This document shows, in pieces, positions 1-9,030 of a stretch of 64,000 bases of DNA. A model generated the notes under the pieces. The model worked only from the letters and a program-made list of their open reading frames with translations. It was not told the DNA's origin and did no database searches. Made by a program: the position numbers and the translations under genes. Location of the stretch: assembly GCA_003058525.1 (NCBI GenBank), contig QBVD01000046.1:104082-168081 (forward strand), in the 5' to 3' direction. Position 1 is the first letter of the stretch, and each line of letters starts with the position of its first letter. This DNA comes from a gamma proteobacterium symbiont of Ctena orbiculata. Its GTDB lineage: Bacteria > Pseudomonadota > Gammaproteobacteria > Chromatiales > Chromatiaceae.

Positions 1-228
1 CGCCTGCTTGACCGCCGACGGTTTATCCCCCCGGTCCACCGCCGCCACCATCTGATTGAAGGCCAGTGCCGCTTCGGCGCCGATTCTATCCTTGTAGTTA
101 CCCCAGGCCTGCCAGCCGAAGACGCCACCCAGTCCAATCACCAATCCGGCAATCACTGAGGTACCGTTCTCTTTCCACCAGCGTTTAATCGCCTCGACCT
201 GTTCTTCTTCGGTCTGATACTCACTCAT
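1..228 (-). CDS. yfgM: YfgM-family protein (SecYEG-associated periplasmic TPR protein), 3' part cut by window edge
   Basis: Reading the minus strand from the ATG at 228 gives an open frame of 76 codons that runs off the window start. It begins MSEYQTEEEQVEAIKRWW, followed by a membrane segment at about residues 23-41 and then the start of a helical repeat region (KDRIGAEAALAFNQM). This N-in, single-span layout with a Trp-rich stretch before the anchor matches YfgM, an ancillary SecYEG translocon protein with a periplasmic TPR domain. The position directly downstream of hisS is the standard one (hisS-yfgM-bamB-der). Identity rests on the N-terminus and context only, since the TPR part is missing. 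Confidence 0.8.
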   Translation of the reverse strand, partial: MSEYQTEEEQVEAIKRWWKENGTSVIAGLVIGLGGVFGWQAWGNYKDRIGAEAALAFNQMVAAVDRGDKPSAVKQA

Positions 229-312
229 AGTGCATACCTTAAATGACTCATCGTTTATCCTGTTACTCAAGCAACGAGTGTAGTGTCCTATACTAGCGCT
301 GCCGGCTGTTCA

Positions 313-1593
313 TCATTGTCCTCGATTAATCAACTCCGCAAGCCTGGTCTCCAATTGAGACAGTGCTATCTGCTCCTGCTTGCCTTCACTTCGCAGCGGT
401 TTAAGGCCAATCTCACGGCGTACAACCTCGTCCTCACCGAGAACGAGTGCATAGCGGGCCTGGCTCCGATCCGCTTTCTTCAATTGATTCTTGAATGTAC
501 CGCCCCCGCAGTGACTGATGAGACGCAGTGTCGGCAGTGCGCTGCGCAACCGCTCGGCCAGCAATACGCCTTCTCGGGACGCCCTGTCCCCCATCATCAC
601 CAGGTAGACATCGGGAACAGGCAGTTGTTCTTTCAAATCGAGCGTCTCCAACATGGCTATCAATCGCTCAAGCCCCATGGCAAAACCGACCGCCGGTGTC
701 GCTCTTCCACCCAACTGCCCGACCAAACCGTCAAAACGTCCACCGGCACACACTGTGCCTTGGGCGCCCAGACTCTGCGTCACCCACTCAAATACCGTCC
801 GACTGTAGTAGTCCAATCCGCGCACCAGGCGGGGATTTAGCCGATAACCCACCCCGGCATCGTCAAGGCCCTGTCGAAGGCGATCGAAGTGCGCCATAGA
901 TTGATCCCCGAGATACTCCATAAGGCTGGGCGCATCCTCTATCACAGACGCCATCTGAGGATTCTTGCTGTCGAGAATACGCAGCGGATTACTCTCCAAG
1001 CGGCGCTGGCTGTCATTATCGAGCTCATCGAAACGTTCGCGCAAATAGACGATCAGCTGATCACGATAGTTGGCCCGCTCCTCAGATGTACCCAAGGTGT
1101 TGAGCTGTAATTCCAGATCCTGCAGCCCCAATTCACGCCATATCCGGGCAGTGATCAAAATCAGTTCGAGGTCGATATCCGGACCCGCCAGGCCGAAGGC
1201 CTCAACACCTATCTGATGGAACTGACGGTAGCGCCCCTTTTGTGGTCGCTCATGTCGAAACATCGGCCCCTGATACCAGAGCCGCTGTGTCTGATTGAAA
1301 ATCAGACCGTTTTCCAGACCGGCCCGTACACAACCCGCGGTACCTTCCGGTCGCAGCGTCAGGCTGTCACCGTTACGATCGGCGAAAGTATACATCTCCT
1401 TCTCGACAATATCGGTAACCTCGCCAATGGAGCGTTTGAACAGTTCGGTCATCTCGACGATGGGCATACGGATTTCGGCATAGCCGTAACGGCTAAGTAC
1501 CGAACGCACCCGATCCTCGAGAAACTGCCAGAGCGGCGACTGTTGCGGCAGGATATCCTTCATCCCGCGTATGGCTTGGATCTGCTTTGCCAT
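313..1593 (-). CDS. hisS: Histidyl-tRNA synthetase
   Basis: The 426-residue product is a full-length class II aminoacyl-tRNA synthetase that charges tRNA-His in the cytoplasm. Motif 2 is at about 111-131 ([18 protein letters not shown]), the histidine-specific motif RGLDYY at 258-263 with CAGGRFDGL at 282-290, and motif 3 (GFAMGLER) at 303-310. The C-terminal part is the usual anticodon-binding domain. The start [16 protein letters not shown] matches the family. It lies 88 bases downstream of rodZ and 84 bases upstream of yfgM on the same strand. ispG, which often sits between rodZ and hisS, is absent here. Confidence 0.97.
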   Translation of the reverse strand: MAKQIQAIRGMKDILPQQSPLWQFLEDRVRSVLSRYGYAEIRMPIVEMTELFKRSIGEVTDIVEKEMYTFADRNGDSLTLRPEGTAGCVRAGLENGLIFNQTQRLWYQGPMFRHERPQKGRYRQFHQIGVEAFGLAGPDIDLELILITARIWRELGLQDLELQLNTLGTSEERANYRDQLIVYLRERFDELDNDSQRRLESNPLRILDSKNPQMASVIEDAPSLMEYLGDQSMAHFDRLRQGLDDAGVGYRLNPRLVRGLDYYSRTVFEWVTQSLGAQGTVCAGGRFDGLVGQLGGRATPAVGFAMGLERLIAMLETLDLKEQLPVPDVYLVMMGDRASREGVLLAERLRSALPTLRLISHCGGGTFKNQLKKADRSQARYALVLGEDEVVRREIGLKPLRSEGKQEQIALSQLETRLAELINRGQ

Positions 1594-1681
1594 AGAATTC
1601 AGATTACAGGGTGTGAAATAGGACTGGTTCGAATAAAACGGTGAAGGGTAACACGGATCTGTGGATTTGATCTAGAATCGG

Positions 1682-2674
1682 TTACAGCCGGTTCGGATCC
1701 AGATTGAATCGCGCCACCTTACCCCGGGTAAAAGGCTTGAGATCGAAAGGTTCGCCATCGATGGTCAACTCCACACCGGGTGCATTACCCAGTAAAACGG
1801 AAAAAGGACCAAGCTGGCTATCCAGTGTTCGACGTTTACCAGAACCCAGTTCGCCAAAGATGCGCAGCTTGCCATCCCGATCACGCACCTCGGCCCAACA
1901 GGATTCGCTGAACAGGAACACCACCTTTTTTGACAGTAAAGGAGCCACCTCTTCGGCTGGTTCCTCCTCCTGCACCGGCGCAATCACCGGACCGGGCTCC
2001 TCTGTTTCAACAGATTGCTGCAGGGTGCCGCCCGCCGGCAATGGCGGTTGATCGGAGGTCGAGAGAACTTCCTCGATCTCAATCAACACCTGTTCCGACT
2101 CTTCCACCAGTTGTTCCGATGGCGATGGGGGTTGTGACTCTTCCTCCTCGACAGCAGGTACCGGTTGCTGAATTTCCTGATCGAGGAGCGGATCCTGGAT
2201 ACCTGATTCAACCTGCTCTTGCGCTGGAAGAGCGGCAGGCTCCTCCAATTCCACACGGGTCTGCCACCAGAAGAAGACCAATGCGGCCAGTATCAACAGA
2301 ATACCCCAGGTCACATAACGCATAACCCCATGACCACTGTGCAGCTCACGACCAAAACTCTGCGTCTGCGCCCTACGCATAGGCAGATCATTGGAAGCTG
2401 GTAACAGACTCTGATAGGCTTCGATAACCGCTCCCTCATTGACGCCAAGCAGTCTGGCGTATTTACGCAGGTACCCCTGGACAAAAACGGGGCCGGGCAG
2501 ATTATCGTAATCATCTGACTCAAGGGCGGCTATCATTGCCTGACTCAAGTGCAATTGTGTTGCCATCTTTGCCTGATCCAGGCCTTGCCGCTCTCTCGCC
2601 TTACGCAGTTGGGTGCCAGGTCCAATGACGACCTCCTGGGTCATCTCGGTGTCGTCTTTAGTTGTGACATTCAT
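1682..2674 (-). CDS. rodZ: RodZ-like cytoskeletal/cell-shape protein (HTH plus DUF4115)
   Basis: The 330-residue protein has an N-terminal Xre-type helix-turn-helix domain (about 20-85), one membrane span (about 118-138), a Glu/Pro/Gln-rich linker (about 140-245) and a C-terminal DUF4115 domain (about 248-325). This is the RodZ plan: the cytoplasmic HTH contacts MreB and the periplasmic part joins the elongation machinery. The start ATG overlaps the pilF stop as ATGA, so translation is probably coupled; a second in-frame ATG (MTQEVVIG) lies ten codons on and cannot be excluded. The order rlmN-pilF-rodZ-hisS is typical of gammaproteobacteria. Confidence 0.92.
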   Translation of the reverse strand: MNVTTKDDTEMTQEVVIGPGTQLRKARERQGLDQAKMATQLHLSQAMIAALESDDYDNLPGPVFVQGYLRKYARLLGVNEGAVIEAYQSLLPASNDLPMRRAQTQSFGRELHSGHGVMRYVTWGILLILAALVFFWWQTRVELEEPAALPAQEQVESGIQDPLLDQEIQQPVPAVEEEESQPPSPSEQLVEESEQVLIEIEEVLSTSDQPPLPAGGTLQQSVETEEPGPVIAPVQEEEPAEEVAPLLSKKVVFLFSESCWAEVRDRDGKLRIFGELGSGKRRTLDSQLGPFSVLLGNAPGVELTIDGEPFDLKPFTRGKVARFNLDPNRL

Positions 2675-3456
2675 CGGCTTTTTTCAGCTTGGTAGAGCAA
2701 CTGGACCTCAGGCGCATCCGGAAAATCCTTGAGCAGCCTTCTTCTATATTCGGTGCTTTTGGCCATGTCTCTAAGCCGTTTCTCTACCTGTACACCCAAC
2801 CAAAGAGAGGCAGCCGTGGGTTTAATCTCGCTATGGTAGCGCTCCAGGTAGGCACGCGCGGAAAGATCGTTTTCCTGCTGCAATGAGATTTCCGCCATCT
2901 TGAAGAGTGCTATGGGGTAGGTGGGTCTGGCAGTCAGCGCCCGCCGGTAGAAGTTTTCAGCTTTAGCCTCGTCACCAGCACGCTCAACGCATAATCCGGC
3001 ATTTGTCAGCGCCACCCATGGCGTGGGATAGAGTGGATTGGCGAGGGCCTGCTCAAAGTCCTCCAAGGCATCTGAAAATCGACCAAGACGACAGAAATAA
3101 CTTCCTCTCGCATTTCGTATATATGGATCGCGTGCATCCAGTTCCACTGCCCGGTCATAATGTTTGCCGGCCCGATCTATCTCACCCAATTGCTGATAGA
3201 GTATGCCGATCACGTTGTGGGCTTCAGGGGACTTCTCATCCACCTCCAATGCCTTATTGAGTTTCTGCAGTGCCACCGCTGACTGGCCATCCCGCATATA
3301 GGCCATACCCATCTCTACATAGATCTTGGCCGGACTATTGCGTTTCTCCTGGCCCAGGTTACCCGTGGCATCCGTGGTTTGCGGTTGGGTTGCACAGCCG
3401 CCCAAAAGCAGCACTGCCGGTAGTAAATAACGTAGATAACAGCCTGTCGACTTCAT
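2671..3456 (-). CDS. pilF: PilF/PilW type IV pilus assembly lipoprotein (TPR)
   Basis: The ATG at 3456 is chosen because it begins a clear lipoprotein signal (MKSTGCYLRYLLPAVLLLGGC, acylated Cys21) and overlaps the rlmN stop as ATGA; the open frame extends 29 codons further upstream but that part overlaps rlmN and lacks a signal. The mature protein is made of TPR repeats (for example AYMRDGQSAVALQKLNKALE and VIGILYQQLGEIDRAGKHY). PilF/PilW is an outer-membrane lipoprotein that assists assembly of the PilQ secretin. The 261-residue length and the position between rlmN and rodZ fit the family. No other pilus genes are in the window. Confidence 0.9.
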   Translation of the reverse strand: MKSTGCYLRYLLPAVLLLGGCATQPQTTDATGNLGQEKRNSPAKIYVEMGMAYMRDGQSAVALQKLNKALEVDEKSPEAHNVIGILYQQLGEIDRAGKHYDRAVELDARDPYIRNARGSYFCRLGRFSDALEDFEQALANPLYPTPWVALTNAGLCVERAGDEAKAENFYRRALTARPTYPIALFKMAEISLQQENDLSARAYLERYHSEIKPTAASLWLGVQVEKRLRDMAKSTEYRRRLLKDFPDAPEVQLLYQAEKSR

Positions 3457-4550
3457 GAAACACCCAATTTGATATTGCCCGTTTTCTCCATTCGCAACTC
3501 CCTGCTGCTCCGATCCCTGACCTTGCCGACCAGCTGTCCACACGCGGCATCGATGTCATCACCGCGGGTCTTACGCGTGGTGGCGATAATGCCTGAGCGC
3601 TTAAGGCGCATCCGGAAAGCCTCCACCCGCTCTGCCGGTGATGTGCGATAGTGTGTACCCGGAAACGGATTGAAGGGAATCAGGTTGACCTTCGAAGGTG
3701 TCCCTTCAAGCAGGCGGATCAATGCCTTGGCATGTTGCAGTGAGTCGTTTATGCCCTCCAGCATGACATATTCCCATGTCACTTTCCTGCGCTTATCCCC
3801 TTTGACATATTCGCGGCACGCGGGAATCAACTGTTCCAATGGATATTTACGATTAATCGGCACCAATTTATCCCGTAACGCATTGTCAGGGGCATGCAGG
3901 GAGACTGCAAGACTGACATCGCACGATTCCCGCAATCTTTTCAGTGCCGGCACAATTCCCGATGTACTTATGGTAACTCGATACTTGGATACCATATAGG
4001 CAAGATCATCCTGCATGATTTTCATGGCGCTGATGACTGCGTCGAGATTGGCCAGGGGCTCGCCCATTCCCATCAACACGATATTGCTCGGCGCCGCACC
4101 CAATCTGCGACTGGCAACCCATACCTGCCCTATGATCTCAGCGACGCTCAGATTACGATTGAAACCCTGTCGGGCGGTTGAGCAGAAGCTGCAATCGAGG
4201 GCACACCCCACCTGAGAAGAGACACAAAGGGTGTTCCTTCCATCATCCGGTATCAATACAGTTTCGATACGCTGACTATCCTGCAACTCAAGAATCCATT
4301 TGCGGGTGCCATCAGTAGCGGGCTGCTCATAAACCAGCTTCGGCAGCTCAATAGATGCCTGTTGTTGCAGCTGTTGACGCAGGCGTTTGGAGATATCGGT
4401 CATGGCATCGAATTCGGTGACGCCGTGTTTATGTATCCATTTGAAGACATTTCTGCCATGAAATGCCTTGCAACCCAATTCGAGGAAATAGGCCTCCATA
4501 CCCTGCAGATCAAGGTCTAGAAGATTGGTGATTTCTCTCTGGTTAGCCAA
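3453..4550 (-). CDS. rlmN: Dual-specificity 23S rRNA/tRNA adenine C2-methyltransferase
   Basis: The 365-residue product is a radical SAM enzyme with the CX3CX2C cluster motif CALDCSFC at 116-123, the GMGEPL motif and the C-terminal Cys337 (DIDAACGQL) that carries the methyl group during catalysis. RlmN methylates A2503 of 23S rRNA and A37 of some tRNAs. It heads a run with pilF and rodZ, joined by ATGA overlaps. The gene ndk, frequent directly upstream in related bacteria, is not present; instead 135 bases of non-coding sequence separate rlmN from relA. Confidence 0.97.
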   Translation of the reverse strand: MANQREITNLLDLDLQGMEAYFLELGCKAFHGRNVFKWIHKHGVTEFDAMTDISKRLRQQLQQQASIELPKLVYEQPATDGTRKWILELQDSQRIETVLIPDDGRNTLCVSSQVGCALDCSFCSTARQGFNRNLSVAEIIGQVWVASRRLGAAPSNIVLMGMGEPLANLDAVISAMKIMQDDLAYMVSKYRVTISTSGIVPALKRLRESCDVSLAVSLHAPDNALRDKLVPINRKYPLEQLIPACREYVKGDKRRKVTWEYVMLEGINDSLQHAKALIRLLEGTPSKVNLIPFNPFPGTHYRTSPAERVEAFRMRLKRSGIIATTRKTRGDDIDAACGQLVGKVRDRSSRELRMEKTGNIKLGVS

Positions 4551-4685
4551 AACAGGTTACGCAATATTGATCTATAGACACTTGGGAAGGAGAAAAAGCA
4601 TAAAATAACAAAGCGTTAGTTTAGCGGTGACATGGCGGACTGGCAATCTAAACCTGCCATATGAATCCGTGGGTTCAGGTGCCAC

Positions 4686-6893
4686 CTAAACCTGTCTTTT
4701 GACCAGGTTCACATCCTGCAACTGCTCGATTTTCGACAGCAAACGACTCAATTGTTCCATATCACGCACCTCAACCGTAAAACGCATCCGGGCTGAATCG
4801 GTCTTACGGTCACTGCTGGTGTTGACACCGATGACATCGATATCCTCGTTGGTCAGAATAGCCGAAATATCCCGCAACAGGCCTTTTCTGTCGCTGGCAA
4901 TCACCAGGAAATCCACCGCATAGCTTGTCTCCCGCTGTTCCGTACTCCAGTGCACAGTAACCAGACGGTCACTCTCTCTTTTTTTTATGGCACGGATATT
5001 CGGGCAGTCGGAACGATGTATTGTAACCCCTCGCCCGCGGGTGACATAACCGATTATCGGATCATACGGAACCGGTTTACAACAACGGCCGATTGTGGTC
5101 ATCAGGTCACCGACCCCGGCGACCACCACCTCCCCCTTGATCACCGCCTGGTTACGGTGGATTTCCGGTATCTCTTTTTCCCGCGACTCGCTCTTCGCCC
5201 GGCTGCCGAGGCCGGCGACCTGGATGGGTGACAGATCACCACGACCTATCGCCGCGTAGACATCCTCCGTATGCATCAGGTTGTGCTTTGTCGCTGCCGT
5301 CTCAAGATCAGGCTTCTCACTGATGGACAGGCGTGTCATTTCACGCTCCAGGGCTGCGCGGCCCAGCTCCACGTGGTGGTCATAGTCGAGTTGTTTGAAC
5401 CACTGCTTGACCCGATTACGCGCCTTTGATGAATGCAGATAACCCAGGTGCGGGTTTATCCAGTCGCGACTCGGGGTTCCATTCTTGGCAGTCAGAATCT
5501 CAACAGTTTCACCACTGCGTAAGGAGCGATTGAGTTGCACGATATGGCCATCCACCCTCGCCCCCCGGCACTGATGCCCTACATCGGTATGGATGGCATA
5601 GGCAAAATCGAGTGGCGTCGAACCCTTGGGCAGTTCTACCACTTTCCCCAGTGGCGTCAACACGTAGATCCGCGTCGCCTCAAGTTCACTCTCCGCACCA
5701 TCGCCTGGTGCAGCGCCATCCGTTCCCTCGTCCTTTCTCTCAAGCCATTGCCTCATCCAGACGATTCTTCGTTCGAAATCGCTATCCTGTTTGGCATTTT
5801 CCTTATACCGCCAATGTGCCGCCACACCCAGCTCCGAGTGAAAATGCATCTCACGCGTGCGGATTTGCACCTCCAGCGTCTTATCCTCGGGGCCGATCAC
5901 AGCGGTGTGAATGGAACGATAAAGGTTGGCCTTAGGTGTCGCAATATAGTCATCGAATTCACCGGGGATGTGTTTCCACAATCCATGTACGACACCCAAT
6001 GCCGCATAACATTGAGCGATGTCATCCACCAATACCCGCACCGCCCGTAAATCGAAGATCTGTTCGATATCCACCGCTTTACGCTGCATCTTGCGCCATA
6101 TGCTGTAGATATGCTTGGGTCGTCCGCTTATTTCCGCATTCACGCCAACAGCCAGAAAATTTTCACGCAACAGTTCGATCACCTCTTTTTTAATGAACTG
6201 TTCCCGATCGGCGCGCCGACCATCCAGTTGACTGGCTATGCGTTTGTATTCCTCAGGATGGAGAAAGCGCAGTGCCAGATCTTCAAGTTCCCACTTGACC
6301 TGCCAGATACCCAATCGATTCGCCAATGGCGCATAGATCTCCTTTGTCTCATGGGCCAGGCGACGCCTCAGTTCCGGAGATAGCCTGCGTGCGGATCGCA
6401 TCAGGTGGAGCTGCTCCGCCACAACCACCAGTACTACACGGATATCTTCCGCTATACCCAGCAACAGACGGCGCAGGTTCTCCGCATGCTGTGCTTCATC
6501 CTCAGCAGAGACATCAATGGACAGATCGGTCAGCAGATCGATGCGCGTCAGGTCATCCACCATATGGGCAGTGCTTCCACCCAATTCACGCTGCAGTATC
6601 TCAAGGGTAATTGTTGAATCCTTCAATACATCCAGCAGAAGCGCCGCCGCAACCGTTTCGCGATCCATACGTAAATCGATCAGGATCTCTGCGATGGATA
6701 GGGCGTGCCTTAATTGGGTCTCCCCACACAGAATACGCTTATCAGGATTGGCCTTGAGGGCCAGATCCCCCGCCCTGCACAGCATCTGCCGGTCATTTGC
6801 GTCGAACTCCGCAGGCAGCATCTCCAACCAGCGGGCAACAACCGCCGCATCGGCGCCATCCCCCTCCGGCAGTCGGCTGCGGGTAGTGACCAT
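4686..6893 (-). CDS. relA: (p)ppGpp synthetase RelA
   Basis: The 735-residue protein has the RelA/SpoT layout: N-terminal pseudo-hydrolase, synthetase, TGS and C-terminal ACT domains. The hydrolase HD motif is degenerate (LLLDVLKD instead of LLHDVIED), while the synthetase carries the EFDDYIA (ExDD) signature and the RSIHTAVIG and QIRTREMH motifs. This points to a monofunctional ribosome-associated synthetase rather than bifunctional SpoT. The ATG at 6893 (MVTTRSRLPEG) is preferred over the in-frame TTG at 6902, which overlaps the upstream stop. It follows the DUF1015 gene after only a few bases, suggesting co-transcription. Confidence 0.95.
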   Translation of the reverse strand: MVTTRSRLPEGDGADAAVVARWLEMLPAEFDANDRQMLCRAGDLALKANPDKRILCGETQLRHALSIAEILIDLRMDRETVAAALLLDVLKDSTITLEILQRELGGSTAHMVDDLTRIDLLTDLSIDVSAEDEAQHAENLRRLLLGIAEDIRVVLVVVAEQLHLMRSARRLSPELRRRLAHETKEIYAPLANRLGIWQVKWELEDLALRFLHPEEYKRIASQLDGRRADREQFIKKEVIELLRENFLAVGVNAEISGRPKHIYSIWRKMQRKAVDIEQIFDLRAVRVLVDDIAQCYAALGVVHGLWKHIPGEFDDYIATPKANLYRSIHTAVIGPEDKTLEVQIRTREMHFHSELGVAAHWRYKENAKQDSDFERRIVWMRQWLERKDEGTDGAAPGDGAESELEATRIYVLTPLGKVVELPKGSTPLDFAYAIHTDVGHQCRGARVDGHIVQLNRSLRSGETVEILTAKNGTPSRDWINPHLGYLHSSKARNRVKQWFKQLDYDHHVELGRAALEREMTRLSISEKPDLETAATKHNLMHTEDVYAAIGRGDLSPIQVAGLGSRAKSESREKEIPEIHRNQAVIKGEVVVAGVGDLMTTIGRCCKPVPYDPIIGYVTRGRGVTIHRSDCPNIRAIKKRESDRLVTVHWSTEQRETSYAVDFLVIASDRKGLLRDISAILTNEDIDVIGVNTSSDRKTDSARMRFTVEVRDMEQLSRLLSKIEQLQDVNLVKRQV

Positions 6894-6898
6894 CGCAA

Positions 6899-8137
6899 TC
6901 AATCAAGCACGTGACTGACCAGTCCATCCGCCAATTTCGGTTCAAACCAGGTCGACTTGGGTGGCATGACTTCACCGGCATCCGCGACCGCCATCAGCTG
7001 CTCCATGCTTGTGGGAAAAAGCGAGAAGGCTACCGCCATCTCACCGGAATCCACCCGTTGCTCCAAGCCGGAAAGACCTCGGATCCCGCCGACAAAATCG
7101 ATTCGATTGTCACGGCGTGGATCGGAGATACCAAGAATCGGCTCAATCAGATTGTCTGCCAGAAGACTGACATCCAGACGCGCAACAGGATCACTGGGGA
7201 TCTTCGCCGCATCGAGACGCAGGCGATACCACTGCCCATCCAGATACATGCCGAATTCACCACTCCGCTCGGGTTTTACGGCCTGATCACTGGTTTGCAA
7301 TTGAAAAACCGCTTCAATGCGAGTGAGAAAAGTCTCTTTATCCAGCCCGTTCAGATCCATCACAACCCTGTTGTAGTCGAGAATCTGCATCTGATTGTGC
7401 GGAAAGATGACACTCAGAAAGTAGTTGTAGGCCTCATCCCCGGTATGGCTGCTATTCGTCCCTTTCCTCGAAGCCGCCACCCTTGAACCGGCGGCGGATC
7501 GATGGTGGCCATCGGCAACATAGAGCGCCTCCATCCGATCAAATTCATGGGTCAGCGTAGCCACTTTCTCTTCATCATCCAACGGCCAGATCTCGTGCCT
7601 TACTCCATCTGCGGCAGTGACATCCATCTCCGGGGGGGTCTGCGATATCTCATTGAGTAGGGCTTCCACTGCTGCGGCGCTCGGATAGACCAGAAAAACA
7701 GGACCCGTCTGGGCATTCAGGGCATCGATCTGACGCACCCGGTCATCCTCTTTCGCCGGGCGGGTGAATTCATGCTTTTTGATCCGGTCATGATCATAGG
7801 CCTCAACCGAAGCAGCGGCCACCAACCCTGTCTGTTGATGCTCCCCCATCGTCAGGCGGTAGACGTAGAAACAGGGCTGCTTGTCCCGAATGAGGATCCC
7901 CTCCCTTTCCATCTCCTTCAGATTCTCAGCGGCCTTGGCATAGACCTCGGGGGCATAGGGGTCGGTACCTTGCGGGAGATCTATTTCAGGCCTCGAAATA
8001 TGCAGGAAGCTCCACGGACGGCCGTGGGCCATCTCTCTGGCCTCAGCCTCGTTCATGACATCATAGGGTGGTGCGGCGACATCGGCAGCCCGCCCTTCGG
8101 CAGGACGCAGTCCGGGAAATGCTCTGATCAGCGGCAT
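6899..8137 (-). CDS. DUF1015 family protein
   Basis: The 412-residue protein starts MPLIRAFPGLRPAEG and continues with AAPPYDVMNEAEARE, both typical of DUF1015. It also carries the ADGHHRSAAG motif near residue 210. No function is established for the family, which is soluble and often placed near metabolic genes. Here it directly precedes relA on the same strand, so the two may be transcribed together. The family assignment is secure from the motifs; the role is unknown. Upstream (8138-8523) lies the small RNA gene, transcribed away from it. Confidence 0.85.
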   Translation of the reverse strand: MPLIRAFPGLRPAEGRAADVAAPPYDVMNEAEAREMAHGRPWSFLHISRPEIDLPQGTDPYAPEVYAKAAENLKEMEREGILIRDKQPCFYVYRLTMGEHQQTGLVAAASVEAYDHDRIKKHEFTRPAKEDDRVRQIDALNAQTGPVFLVYPSAAAVEALLNEISQTPPEMDVTAADGVRHEIWPLDDEEKVATLTHEFDRMEALYVADGHHRSAAGSRVAASRKGTNSSHTGDEAYNYFLSVIFPHNQMQILDYNRVVMDLNGLDKETFLTRIEAVFQLQTSDQAVKPERSGEFGMYLDGQWYRLRLDAAKIPSDPVARLDVSLLADNLIEPILGISDPRRDNRIDFVGGIRGLSGLEQRVDSGEMAVAFSLFPTSMEQLMAVADAGEVMPPKSTWFEPKLADGLVSHVLD

Positions 8138-8247
8138 GGGGATACTTCCTCAGGAATATGCGGTCGGTTATCAATCGATCCGATTATGAACGAGGGACGG
8201 ATTGTTTCAAAAGAACAGTCGAACAATCAAGTTGAAAAGCCCCTCCG

Positions 8248-8265
8248 TGTAAGAATTGGCCTACG
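8248..8265 (+). promoter_or_regulatory. GacA/UvrY-type upstream activating box
   Basis: TGTAAG-AATTGG-CCTACG matches the GacA consensus TGTAAG-N6-CTTACA in 10 of 12 defined positions. Its centre is about 70 bases before the inferred start of the small RNA, the usual distance in rsmY and rsmZ promoters. The GacA/UvrY/LetA response regulator is not in the window. Confidence 0.65.
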
Positions 8266-8314
8266 CTGATTTGAGATCAATCCTACATTTTTTTTAAGGT
8301 TAATCACTTAGAAT

Positions 8315-8320
8315 TATAAC
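8315..8320 (+). promoter_or_regulatory. Probable -10 element of the small RNA gene
   Basis: TATAAC lies about seven bases before the inferred 5' end. No good -35 hexamer is seen at 16-18 bases upstream, which is common for promoters that depend on an activator such as GacA. Confidence 0.5.
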
Positions 8321-8326
8321 CGTCGC

Positions 8327-8445
8327 ATCAAGGAAGCAACGGATAGCAGGCTCGTACATGGATGTGCAAGGATCGAACCAATTGCCAACCAATCACTGCG
8401 ACACGAGATCCTGGCGCCCAAGGATAGGGTGCCAGGGTTTTTTTT
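8327..8445 (+). ncRNA. Probable CsrA/RsmA-sequestering small RNA (RsmY/RsmZ/CsrB type)
   Basis: This intergenic stretch of about 120 bases holds five GGA motifs (8332, 8341, 8360, 8370 and 8422). The third sits in the loop of a five-base-pair hairpin (8354-8367) whose sequence GTACATGGATGT matches the CsrA SELEX consensus RUACARGGAUGU at 11 of 12 positions. The fifth lies in the loop of the terminator hairpin. A -10 element and a GacA-like box are correctly spaced upstream. Length, GGA density, terminator and promoter all fit RsmY/RsmZ, which titrate the translational repressor CsrA. The exact 5' end is inferred. Confidence 0.7.
8410..8445 (+). terminator. Rho-independent terminator of the small RNA
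   Basis: A ten-base-pair stem (8410-8419 with 8427-8436, one G-T pair) closes a seven-base loop AAGGATA and is followed by eight T residues (8438-8445). The loop exposes a GGA motif, as is common in RsmY-like RNAs. Confidence 0.9.
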
Positions 8446-8523
8446 GCTTATAATACAGCAATATAAGGATTACTCGACGCCATATTCAATGACTTACCCC
8501 ATGGCTCATATAGAGATCTGACG

Positions 8524-9030
8524 TTACCGTACCCGATCCTCGACGCGCCACAAGTATTGATCCGGCTGGTCAAACGCCTCCCACAACTGGCTATAAGTTC
8601 GCCCTGAATGTGGGTGAAGTTCATCACCCGCCACATCAGACAGGGGCAGCAGGACGAATGCATATTTCACGATTTCATCCCGAGGCAACTGAATCGGCCC
8701 ATCATCGACAATCTGATCGCCATACGTCAGCAGATCGATATCCAGGGTTCGTGAAGCAAACCTGTCCGGTGTCCGTCTTCTGCCGTGACGTGCTTCCAGC
8801 TTCCGCAACTCCACGACCAGCGCTCTCGGTGAAAGGTCAGTGTAGATCCCCACAACCAGGTTATGAAAATTATCGCCTTCAAGCCCGACGGCCTCACTTT
8901 CATAAATAGGGGAGACCTGCAGTTCACCGAATAGTGCCTCAAGATCGCGCAGGGCTCGGGGAATATGGTTCTCAGGCGCCATATTGCTGCCCAAACTCAA
9001 CCAGGCATGTACACTCCCGCGATCAGTCAC
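8524..9030 (-). CDS. folK: 2-amino-4-hydroxy-6-hydroxymethyldihydropteridine pyrophosphokinase
   Basis: The 168-residue protein has the HPPK motifs LSLGSN (11-16), the region GRRRTPDRFASR (83-94) and DIDLL (97-101), in which Asp97 and Asp99 bind magnesium. It transfers pyrophosphate from ATP to the pterin in folate synthesis. The start overlaps the 3' end of folB by eight bases, so the two consecutive pathway steps are co-translated. Its C-terminus ends about 75 bases from the terminator of the small RNA, which points towards it from the other strand. Confidence 0.95.
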   Translation of the reverse strand: MTDRGSVHAWLSLGSNMAPENHIPRALRDLEALFGELQVSPIYESEAVGLEGDNFHNLVVGIYTDLSPRALVVELRKLEARHGRRRTPDRFASRTLDIDLLTYGDQIVDDGPIQLPRDEIVKYAFVLLPLSDVAGDELHPHSGRTYSQLWEAFDQPDQYLWRVEDRVR

